Assembly (NCBI GenBank): GCA_900552885.1
Contig: USBM01000103.1
Span: 1-7,590 of the forward strand
Direction of reading: 5' to 3'
DNA length: 7,590 nucleotides
From: an uncultured Clostridium sp.
Lineage (GTDB): Bacteria; Bacillota; Clostridia; Lachnospirales; Lachnospiraceae
The notes under the pieces were generated by a model. That model worked only from the letters and a program-made list of their open reading frames with translations, did no database searches and was not told the origin of the DNA. Positions within the stretch are counted from its first letter, which is position 1; the number at the start of each line of letters is the position of its first letter. The position numbers and the translations under genes were made by a program. Positions 1 to 5,422 of the stretch are shown one piece after another.

Positions 1-53
1 CAACAGGTGATGGGATGACATATACGCCCCATTAAATGAAACAACTTGTATAG
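1..53 (+). other. Garbled upstream part of ispH with in-frame stops
   Basis: In the frame of the downstream gene this reads TGDGMTYTPH, stop (taa 33-35), MKQLV, stop (tag 51-53). The opening TGD fits the IspH segment that usually reads I-I-x-G-D/N before HPEV, and the good match resumes at GKPIVI (60-77). The stretch between is about the expected length, but the HPEV...GW motif cannot be read in any frame. The other two plus frames also stop early (tga 16-18 and tga 8-10). Either the end of an assembly is of poor quality or the gene carries a real local lesion; the sequence alone cannot decide. Confidence 0.55.
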
Positions 54-1583
54 TTAATTGGGAAACCGATTGTAATCGAAAGTGAGGAAGAGGCCGAGAA
101 TTTGTCGGATTTTGGGGAAAAACAGCTAAGTCTTGTAGCGCAAACGACATTTAATCACAAGAAATTCAATAAGATGGTTGAAATTTTTGAAAAAAAAGGT
201 TATAATATAACCGTTTATAACACCATATGCAATGCAACGGAGGAGAGACAGAAGGAAGCCGCGACGATTGCAAAGCAGGTAGATGCGATGATAGTGATTG
301 GTGGAAAGACCAGCTCGAATACGCAAAAGCTATATGAGATTAGCAAAAAAGAATGTGCAAATACTTACTATATACAGACACTCGTTGACTTGGATTTAGC
401 TACTTTTGAATCCGTTGGTAGGGTAGGTATTACTGCAGGGGCATCTACCCCTAATCAAATTATTAAGGAGGTTCATGGTAGCATGGCAGAAGATTTTGGA
501 ACAATGTTTGAGGCTAGTTTAGCAGATGAAAGCAGAATTAGCGTAGGTAAGATTGTGAAAGGAACAGTGATTGACGTTAAGGATGACGAGATCATCTTGA
601 ACATCAACTACAAGGCGGATGGAATTATCACAAAGAATGAGTATTCTAATGATGCAAGCATTTCTTTGAAGGATAAGGTTCAGGTTGGTGAGACAATCGA
701 AGCTAAGGTTATTAAGACCAATGATGGTGATGGACAGGTATTATTATCTGTTAAGCGTGTAGCTGCTGAGAAGGCTAACGAGAAGTTAGAGGAAGCTTAC
801 AACAATGAAGAAGTATTGAAGGGTGTTGTTACTCAGGTTTTAGATGGTGGTTTAAGTGTTACTGTAGATGAAGCCAGAGTATTTATTCCGGCAAGTCTTG
901 TTTCAGATATGTATGAGAAAGACTTATCTAAGTATAAGGATCAGGAGATTGAGTTCAAGATCACAGAGTTTAATCCTCGTAAGAGAAGAATCATTGGTAA
1001 CCGCAAGATGTTGATCGAGGCAGAGAAGAAAGCTGCTAAGGAAGCATTGTTTGCAAGAATCCAGGTTGGTGATACAGTAGAAGGAACTGTTAAGAATGTA
1101 ACAGACTTTGGTGCGTTCATCGACTTAGGTGGAGCAGATGGATTACTTCATATTTCTGAGATGTCTTGGGGCAGAGTTGATAACCCTAAGAAGTTATTTA
1201 ACGTTGGTGATCATGTGAAAGCCTTGATCAAAGACATTCAGGGTGAGAAGATTGCATTAAGCCTTAAGTTTGAGGATACTAATCCATGGTTAACTGCTGC
1301 AGATAAGTATGCAATCGGTAATGTAGTGAAAGGCAAAGTTGCAAGAATGACAGACTTTGGTGCATTTATCGAGTTAGAGCCAGGTGTTGATGCATTGTTG
1401 CATGTATCTCAGATTGCTAAGGAGCATATTGAGAAGCCATCCAGCGTATTATCTGTTGGTCAGGAAGTAGAAGTTAAGGTTGTTGATTTCAAGCCGGAAG
1501 AGAGAAAGATCAGCCTTAGCATGAAGGCATTACTTCCGGATGATGAGGAAGTTGCAGCAGAGGAAGCTCCTGTAGAAGAATAA
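54..1583 (+). CDS. ispH-rpsA: IspH-ribosomal protein S1 fusion (HMBPP reductase C-terminal part plus four S1 domains), 5'-partial
   Basis: Bifunctional clostridial fusion. IspH is the Fe-S enzyme that reduces HMBPP to IPP and DMAPP in the last MEP-pathway step; S1 domains bind mRNA at the ribosome. Numbering residues from the TTG at 102, the IspH part covers about 1-125. It has the third cluster cysteine (C43 in TICNATEERQ), the substrate-binding S-x-N (S71-N73, SSNT) and GASTP (S115). S1 domains lie at about 148-218, 236-302, 321-389 and 405-475; the last two have the canonical VTDFGAFI / MTDFGAFI cores with LLHISE / LLHVSQ. An acidic tail ends the protein. The first two cluster cysteines lie upstream of the window. 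The frame is open from 54 and reads IGKPIVIESEEEAENL before 102, which is IspH-like, so 102 is not the real start. In-frame stops at 33-35 and 51-53 interrupt the upstream reading. The fusion architecture is known in Clostridia; the fold assignment is firm. Confidence 0.93.
   Translation, partial: LIGKPIVIESEEEAENLSDFGEKQLSLVAQTTFNHKKFNKMVEIFEKKGYNITVYNTICNATEERQKEAATIAKQVDAMIVIGGKTSSNTQKLYEISKKECANTYYIQTLVDLDLATFESVGRVGITAGASTPNQIIKEVHGSMAEDFGTMFEASLADESRISVGKIVKGTVIDVKDDEIILNINYKADGIITKNEYSNDASISLKDKVQVGETIEAKVIKTNDGDGQVLLSVKRVAAEKANEKLEEAYNNEEVLKGVVTQVLDGGLSVTVDEARVFIPASLVSDMYEKDLSKYKDQEIEFKITEFNPRKRRIIGNRKMLIEAEKKAAKEALFARIQVGDTVEGTVKNVTDFGAFIDLGGADGLLHISEMSWGRVDNPKKLFNVGDHVKALIKDIQGEKIALSLKFEDTNPWLTAADKYAIGNVVKGKVARMTDFGAFIELEPGVDALLHVSQIAKEHIEKPSSVLSVGQEVEVKVVDFKPEERKISLSMKALLPDDEEVAAEEAPVEE
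464..485 (+). promoter_or_regulatory. Candidate internal ribosome binding site and start codon for free S1
   Basis: TAAGGAGG at 464-471 is a near-perfect Shine-Dalgarno sequence inside the ispH-rpsA fusion. An in-frame ATG at 483-485 follows after 11 nt. The encoded protein would begin MAEDFGTMFEASLADES, close to how stand-alone S1 proteins begin, and would contain all four S1 domains (366 residues). The motif also encodes Lys-Glu-Val, which is natural at the IspH C-terminus, so chance is possible. The 11-nt spacing is a little longer than ideal. Use of this site is inference. Confidence 0.45.
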
Positions 1584-1598
1584 TAAGAATGATGATGG

Positions 1599-1633
1599 AA
1601 CCTCGCCCTAAGTTGCTAAGGCGGGGTTTCTTT
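1599..1633 (+). terminator. Rho-independent terminator after ispH-rpsA
   Basis: The arms AACCTCGCC (1599-1607) and GGCGGGGTT (1620-1628) pair over 9 bp with one G-T pair and a 12-nt loop. They are followed by a T-rich tail (TTTCTTT, 1627-1633, partly within the stem). The stem begins 15 nt after the stop codon of the fusion gene, which is typical for an intrinsic terminator. Confidence 0.85.
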
Positions 1634-1648
1634 GTCTGTGTGACACGC

Positions 1649-1655
1649 AAAGGGG
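1649..1655 (+). promoter_or_regulatory. Ribosome binding site deciding the cheR start
   Basis: AAAGGGG lies 10 nt before the ATG at 1666 but only 1 nt before the ATG at 1657. The shorter spacing is too tight for initiation, so 1666 is preferred. The resulting N-terminus, MIYDYENFKKDVYQLT, also looks like other CheR proteins. Confidence 0.65.
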
Positions 1656-1665
1656 AATGCAGAAT

Positions 1666-2442
1666 ATGATATACGATTATGAGAATTTTAAGAAAGATGT
1701 CTATCAATTAACGAATATTAACCTGTCACTATATAAGGAACGTCAAATGAAACGTAGAATCGAATCGCTGATGAGGAGAAAAGGTTATACAACATTTGAT
1801 GCATATTTTGCAGCAATGAAGAAGGATCCTGTGTTGCTACGTGCATTTGTCAGTTATCTGACGATTAATGTATCTGAGTTCTATCGGAATCCCAAGCAAT
1901 GGGAGTTGTTTGAGAATCAGATGATTCCATATTTGGAGAAATGTTTTGGCAGGCAGATTCATATCTGGAGTGCAGCATGTTCTACCGGAGATGAACCTTA
2001 TACAATTGCAATGATATTAGCTAGACATTTTCCTTTGAGCCAGATCAAGATATACGCAACGGATATTGATGAGGATGTACTTGCATTTGCCAAGGAAGGA
2101 ATCTACAGTGAGAGGAGCCTGGAACGTCTTCCGAAGGATTTGTTGCAGAAGCATTTTACAAAACAAGGAAAGGATTATCTGATCAATGCAGATCTGAAAG
2201 CATGTGTAGAGTTTCGAAAGCACAATCTGTTAGAGGACAAGTACCCAACCGGAATGCACATGATTGTGTGCCGGAATGTAGTGATCTACTTTACAGATGA
2301 AGCAAAGGATAAAGTTTATGAGAAGTTTCATAATACCCTGGTGAAAGATGGAATCCTGTTTATTGGAAGTACCGAGCAGATCATTCATGCCAAAGAAATT
2401 GGATTTGATTCGGTTGATTCCTTTTTCTACAAGAAGATATGA
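1666..2442 (+). CDS. cheR: CheR, chemoreceptor glutamate methyltransferase
   Basis: SAM-dependent methyltransferase that methylates glutamates on methyl-accepting chemotaxis proteins, driving adaptation together with CheB; cytoplasmic, acting at receptor arrays. The 258 residues are normal for the family. A helical N-terminal domain (about 1-75) carries LSLYKERQMKRRIESL and TINVSEFYRNP (66-76). The catalytic domain has motif I WSAACSTGDEPY (101-112), the acidic ATDID at 131-135 that contacts SAM, and CRNVVIYF (202-209), then GSTEQI near the end. No fused TPR or response-regulator domain is present. The gene stands alone, with no other che gene visible. It starts 32 nt after the terminator of the preceding gene, and I cannot see a good sigma-A or sigma-D type promoter in that gap, so expression may depend on read-through. 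An ATG at 1657 would add three residues but sits too close to the ribosome binding site. Identification is secure. Confidence 0.95.
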   Translation: MIYDYENFKKDVYQLTNINLSLYKERQMKRRIESLMRRKGYTTFDAYFAAMKKDPVLLRAFVSYLTINVSEFYRNPKQWELFENQMIPYLEKCFGRQIHIWSAACSTGDEPYTIAMILARHFPLSQIKIYATDIDEDVLAFAKEGIYSERSLERLPKDLLQKHFTKQGKDYLINADLKACVEFRKHNLLEDKYPTGMHMIVCRNVVIYFTDEAKDKVYEKFHNTLVKDGILFIGSTEQIIHAKEIGFDSVDSFFYKKI

Positions 2443-2482
2443 GATGAAATATCGAATGAAACAGATTATTTGCAGACATAGA

Positions 2483-2511
2483 AAGAACCTGCCTTTTTGG
2501 CGGGTTCTTTT
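2483..2511. terminator. Strong, probably bidirectional terminator between cheR and the exonuclease gene
   Basis: An 11-bp stem with AAGAACCTGCC (2483-2493) and GGCGGGTTCTT (2499-2509) has one G-T pair and a TTTTT loop. It is followed by T residues on the plus strand. Read from the minus strand it has a TTCTTTCT-like tail. It lies between two convergent genes, 40 nt after the cheR stop and 24 nt beyond the stop of the minus-strand gene, so it can serve both. Confidence 0.88.
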
Positions 2512-2534
2512 GTAGTTATATGTAGAAAATGCGA

Positions 2535-3623
2535 TTATATATATTGTTTCAATATTGCAAGTACGGTTGCCTGTTGTAATGCCGGAGATGCATCTGACAG
2601 GGATTGTACGGTCTGATATGCCTGTTTGTTGCAGGAATCTTCCCGAAAACAATCAAAAGAATCTGGAAGATAACATGGGATAAAAGAAGTATGTTGCTTG
2701 ACATAGCAGGTTGCTTTTGTTGCTTTGACCCGATGTTCCGGTTCTACATAAGTGGCGACATGTTTGTGAATTGCCATATCTTCCTGTGGCAGATAATAAT
2801 AATTCTTATAATCTGCAAAATAATGTTTCAAGGTACGTTCACTGATTGGAACCCAAAGGCTGGCATGTTGTCCGTCAGCATTTAAGTAAATACCATCTTT
2901 ACTGATAGCAAGCCGTCTTGGTAAGCAAGAAGCCAATGTGTGTTCCCATTCCAGATGAAGGGTCTGTTCTTCCTTAGTGATTGTAAGGTTTGTGATCGTC
3001 ATATGTTCAAAGAACATGGTGTAATTCAGAATAACACTGAGCTGCGGCATACCAAGAAGATCGTCATGGTTATGTAACAGAAGTAAATGTTCTTTTGGTT
3101 CATTTGGCTTGGCAACATAACGCTGGTATATATGAATCAGATCTTTGCCGGTATAGGTATCTTCCCGACTGATTCCAAGATAACGTTCAATGGAGGTCTG
3201 CTTCATGGAAGAAAGCCCAAAGATATTCTTGTAGGAACGGATCAGACGAAAGATATCAATCTGTTCAAGATTTTCCCACGCAGGATCATTCAATCCCTGA
3301 GTGATACATTTGTTGCGAAGATAAGGAATATCAAAACCTAATCCGTTAAAATGTACCAGATGCGTATAGTTCTTGCTAAATGTATGAAAAGCATGTAATA
3401 ATTGTCCTTCACTGTAACCATCATCGTTAAACCATTGGCAGATATGAATGGAATTGTCTTCGTACCATAAGACACCGATCAGATAAAGGGTGGTATGTGC
3501 GGCGGTAAATCCGGTTGTCTCGATATCAAAAAAGAGAAACCTGCCATTGGGATATTGGGTTGTATAGAAAGCCGGAAGTTCATATTTTGGCTGTAGTTCT
3601 TCTGTATAAGAAATTGTCTTCAT
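2535..3623 (-). CDS. DEDDh 3'-5' exonuclease-like protein of the RNase H-like / YprB (MrfB) type
   Basis: Predicted metal-dependent nuclease of the DnaQ-like fold, 362 residues. Exo I is FFDIETTGF (D33, E35), Exo II is HFNGLGFDIPYL (N93, D98), and Exo III is HNHDD (H184, D188; HxxxD, so DEDDh type). All four acidic residues and the histidine are present, so it should be active. The nuclease domain ends near residue 195; the remaining ~165 residues form a C-terminal part whose function I do not recognise. The closest characterised relative I can name is Bacillus subtilis MrfB (YprB), about 413 residues, which acts with the helicase MrfA in repair of mitomycin C damage; no helicase gene is in this window. 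The start at 3621-3623 is chosen because AAGGAGA lies 6 nt upstream; a start at 3671 would add 16 non-conserved residues across the promoter. It is transcribed divergently from ruvA and converges on cheR. The nuclease fold is well supported; the MrfB equivalence is tentative. Confidence 0.85.
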   Translation of the reverse strand: MKTISYTEELQPKYELPAFYTTQYPNGRFLFFDIETTGFTAAHTTLYLIGVLWYEDNSIHICQWFNDDGYSEGQLLHAFHTFSKNYTHLVHFNGLGFDIPYLRNKCITQGLNDPAWENLEQIDIFRLIRSYKNIFGLSSMKQTSIERYLGISREDTYTGKDLIHIYQRYVAKPNEPKEHLLLLHNHDDLLGMPQLSVILNYTMFFEHMTITNLTITKEEQTLHLEWEHTLASCLPRRLAISKDGIYLNADGQHASLWVPISERTLKHYFADYKNYYYLPQEDMAIHKHVATYVEPEHRVKATKATCYVKQHTSFIPCYLPDSFDCFREDSCNKQAYQTVQSLSDASPALQQATVLAILKQYI

Positions 3624-3629
3624 GGATAT

Positions 3630-3636
3630 TCTCCTT
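3630..3636 (-). promoter_or_regulatory. Ribosome binding site of the exonuclease gene
   Basis: On the minus strand this reads AAGGAGA, 6 nt before the ATG at 3623-3621. It fixes the start there rather than at the longer in-frame ATG at 3671. Confidence 0.85.
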
Positions 3637-3647
3637 ACATAACAAAA

Positions 3648-3660
3648 TGTCAGTCTGACA
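3648..3660. promoter_or_regulatory. Perfect 13-bp palindrome, candidate operator
   Basis: TGTCAG-T-CTGACA is a perfect inverted repeat with a single central base. It lies 25 bp from the exonuclease ATG, at about +1 to +13 of its predicted transcript. A one-base loop is too small for a stable RNA hairpin, so a protein-binding DNA site is more likely. The binding protein is unknown; it does not look like a Firmicutes LexA box. Confidence 0.4.
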
Positions 3661-3666
3661 GAATCT

Positions 3667-3675
3667 ATCATAGCA
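3667..3675 (-). promoter_or_regulatory. Extended -10 element of the exonuclease promoter
   Basis: On the minus strand this reads TGCTATGAT, an extended -10 (TGn plus TATGAT). A poor -35 (TAGCAC) sits 17 bp upstream, as is usual for extended -10 promoters. The predicted start is near 3660, giving a leader of about 37 nt. A weaker alternative on the same strand is TTGATT, 16 bp, TATTAT. Confidence 0.5.
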
Positions 3676-3690
3676 TAATACGAAAGAATG

Positions 3691-3699
3691 TGCTATAAT
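3691..3699 (+). promoter_or_regulatory. Extended -10 element of the ruvA operon promoter
   Basis: TGCTATAAT is a consensus extended -10 (TGn plus TATAAT). The -35 region 17 bp upstream (TAGCAT, 3671-3676) is poor. The predicted start is near 3706, about 34 nt before the ruvA ATG. The element mirrors the minus-strand -10 at 3667-3675 (8 of 9 bases match). Confidence 0.7.
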
Positions 3700-3727
3700 C
3701 AAACAGGTAATTGAGAGATATCATCAC

Positions 3728-3735
3728 GAGAGAGG
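3728..3735 (+). promoter_or_regulatory. Ribosome binding site deciding the ruvA start
   Basis: GAGAGAGG lies 5 nt before the ATG at 3741. It supports MIGYIKG as the N-terminus instead of a TTG at 3711, which lies only a few bases from the predicted transcription start. Confidence 0.8.
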
Positions 3736-3740
3736 TTCAT

Positions 3741-4349
3741 ATGATAGGATATATCAAGGGCACGGTAGAAGAGATTTTATCGGATTATATATTATTAGAG
3801 AATCGGGGAATTGGATATCAGGTATATACATCCGGTATGGCACTTAATAGATTGCAGATGTATCAGGAGCAGAAGATGTATACATATCTACATGTCAGAG
3901 AAGATGGTGTGACATTATTTGGTTTCCCTACCACGGAAGAATTGGAGACTTTTAAACTTTTGATCGGAGTTAGTGGAGTCGGCCCGAAAGTGGCTTTATC
4001 GGTTCTATCTACATTGTCGGTACAGGATCTTGCTCTTGCTGTTATGGCGGGCGATACCAAGGCAATTACCAAGGCGAATGGAATCGGTGCGAAAGGTGCT
4101 GCAAGACTCATTATGGAATTGAAAGATAAGTTACAGGTGGAGGATGTGTTTGGCGTTAATGATGTTACGGATAGTAAGGCATCATCTACTAATCTTTCCA
4201 ATGGAGATAGCATACACGATACCGTGTTGGCATTGGTTAGTCTGGGATATTCTGACATGGATGCAATTAAGGCAATCAAGCAGGTTCCGGGTGCGGAAAG
4301 TATGGATTCAGAAACTTTGTTAAAGGCTGCGTTGAAGAAGATATTTTAA
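3741..4349 (+). CDS. ruvA: RuvA, Holliday-junction-binding subunit of the RuvAB branch migration complex
   Basis: RuvA tetramers bind four-way DNA junctions and load RuvB rings, which drive branch migration in recombinational repair. The 202 residues match the family (about 200). Domain I (1-64) is the OB fold opening with the family-typical MIGYIKGTV and ending near LFGFPT. Domain II holds two helix-hairpin-helix motifs, GVSGVGPKVALSVLS (76-90) and NGIGAKGAARLIMELKDKL (113-131). The second has Gly119 where many relatives have Thr (GIGKKTA type), a mild oddity. A variable linker (about 132-155) leads to domain III (LALVSLGYSDMDAIKAI...LLKAALKKIF), the RuvB-contacting part. It is first in the operon, with ruvB 59 nt downstream and no terminator between. 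The ATG at 3741 is preferred over the upstream TTG at 3711. Confidence 0.97.
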   Translation: MIGYIKGTVEEILSDYILLENRGIGYQVYTSGMALNRLQMYQEQKMYTYLHVREDGVTLFGFPTTEELETFKLLIGVSGVGPKVALSVLSTLSVQDLALAVMAGDTKAITKANGIGAKGAARLIMELKDKLQVEDVFGVNDVTDSKASSTNLSNGDSIHDTVLALVSLGYSDMDAIKAIKQVPGAESMDSETLLKAALKKIF

Positions 4350-4408
4350 CTGTGGTTAATTTGTGGATGTAATTGGATATGGCAAGGAATATTAAGGTAT
4401 AGAAGAGT

Positions 4409-5419
4409 ATGGCAGAGAGAATGATTTCAACCCAGATACTTCCGGAGGATGTGAAGATTGAGAATCGGTTACGTCCAGTGATGTTGGAAGATTATATTGG
4501 ACAGGAAAAAGCAAAGAACAATTTGAAGATATTTATAGAGGCTGCTAAGAAACGTAATGAGGCTCTTGACCATGTACTGCTATATGGGCCTCCGGGACTC
4601 GGAAAGACGACCATGGCATCGATCATTGCCAATGAGATGGGAAGTAATATGAAGATTACTTCCGGTCCGGCAATTGAGAAACCGGGAGAGCTGGCGGCAA
4701 TTCTCAACAATCTGAATGAGAATGATGTATTGTTCATTGATGAGATTCATCGTTTGAACCGACAGGTGGAAGAGGTATTGTACCCAGCGATGGAAGATTT
4801 TGCAATTGATATTATGATCGGTAAGGGACAGGCGGCTAGAAGTATCCGGTTAGATCTTCCGAAGTTTACATTGGTGGGAGCAACCACAAGAGCAGGTATG
4901 TTGACGGCACCACTCCGGGATCGCTTTGGAGTTGTGAATCGTTTGGAATTCTATTCGAACGAGGAGCTGAAGCAGATTGTGTTACGTTCAGCAGATGTAT
5001 TAGATGTGACGATTGATGAACAGGGAGCATTGGAGATTGCAAGAAGATCAAGAGGAACGCCTAGACTTGCTAATCGTTTATTGAAACGTGTGCGGGATTT
5101 TGCACAGGTGTCATTTGATGGACATATTGATGAAGAAGTAGCGAAACAGGCGCTTGACCGTTTGGAAGTAGATTCTTTTGGATTGGATCAGATCGATCGT
5201 AACATCATTTTGACCATGATCCAGAAGTTTGATGGAAAGCCGGTGGGATTAGATACATTAGCAGCGGCGATTGGAGAAGATGCTGGAACGATAGAAGATG
5301 TCTATGAACCATATCTGATTAAGAATGGATTACTTGCCAGGACGCCAAGAGGCAGGGTGGCAACCCCGACGGCGTATCGGCATTTCGGATTAGAACAATT
5401 GATAAATGGAGGAGAATAA
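4409..5419 (+). CDS. ruvB: RuvB, AAA+ motor of the RuvAB branch migration complex
   Basis: Hexameric ATP-driven DNA pump that works with RuvA at Holliday junctions. The 336 residues are full length. Walker A is GPPGLGKT (60-67), Walker B is VLFIDEIHRL (D111, E112), sensor 1 is in GATTRAG (157-163), and the arginine finger is R170 in LRDRFG. The sensor 2 region is RGTPRLANRLLKRVRDF, and the C-terminal winged helix ends with TPRGRVATPTAYRHFG. The start at 4409 gives MAERMISTQIL, which lines up with the N-termini of other clostridial RuvB proteins as I recall them. The ribosome binding site is weak: AAGG lies 11 nt upstream and AGAAGAG only 1 nt upstream, so an ATG at 4421 is a lesser alternative. 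zapA begins 3 nt after the stop, so the two are probably translationally linked. Confidence 0.98.
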   Translation: MAERMISTQILPEDVKIENRLRPVMLEDYIGQEKAKNNLKIFIEAAKKRNEALDHVLLYGPPGLGKTTMASIIANEMGSNMKITSGPAIEKPGELAAILNNLNENDVLFIDEIHRLNRQVEEVLYPAMEDFAIDIMIGKGQAARSIRLDLPKFTLVGATTRAGMLTAPLRDRFGVVNRLEFYSNEELKQIVLRSADVLDVTIDEQGALEIARRSRGTPRLANRLLKRVRDFAQVSFDGHIDEEVAKQALDRLEVDSFGLDQIDRNIILTMIQKFDGKPVGLDTLAAAIGEDAGTIEDVYEPYLIKNGLLARTPRGRVATPTAYRHFGLEQLINGGE

Positions 5420-5422
5420 GCG

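Noticed and set aside
102..104. TTG at 102 as the true start of the fusion gene
   Set aside because: The frame upstream (60-101) still reads IspH-like sequence (GKPIVIESEEEAEN), and the first two IspH cluster cysteines would be missing.
190..197. Run of eight A residues in ispH as a programmed slippage site
   Set aside because: It encodes a normal Glu-Lys-Lys-Gly stretch; no alternative product or downstream stimulator is evident.
475..477. ATG only 3 nt after the internal Shine-Dalgarno
   Set aside because: It is out of frame, too close to the SD, and ends after 15 codons.
1657..1665. ATG at 1657 as the cheR start
   Set aside because: Only 1 nt from the ribosome binding site; 1666 has a workable spacing.
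2230..2652. Minus-strand open frame of 140 codons across the cheR end and the terminator
   Set aside because: It overlaps two real genes and a terminator and has low-complexity, unfamiliar sequence.
2604..3341. Plus-strand open frames inside the exonuclease gene
   Set aside because: They are antisense shadows of a well-supported minus-strand gene.
3624..3671. Longer N-terminus of the exonuclease starting at 3671
   Set aside because: It would cover the palindrome and the promoter -10, and a good ribosome binding site marks 3623.
3624..3740. LexA (SOS) box in the exonuclease-ruvA divergent region
   Set aside because: No GAAC-N4-GTTC type motif is present, although ruvAB is often SOS-regulated.
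3863..4279. Minus-strand open frame of 138 codons opposite ruvA
   Set aside because: It lies wholly within ruvA, shows no recognisable domain, and is explained as a shadow of the coding frame.
4350..4408. Promoter or terminator between ruvA and ruvB
   Set aside because: No hairpin is seen, and -35/-10 matches are weak with poor spacing; a continuous transcript is simpler.
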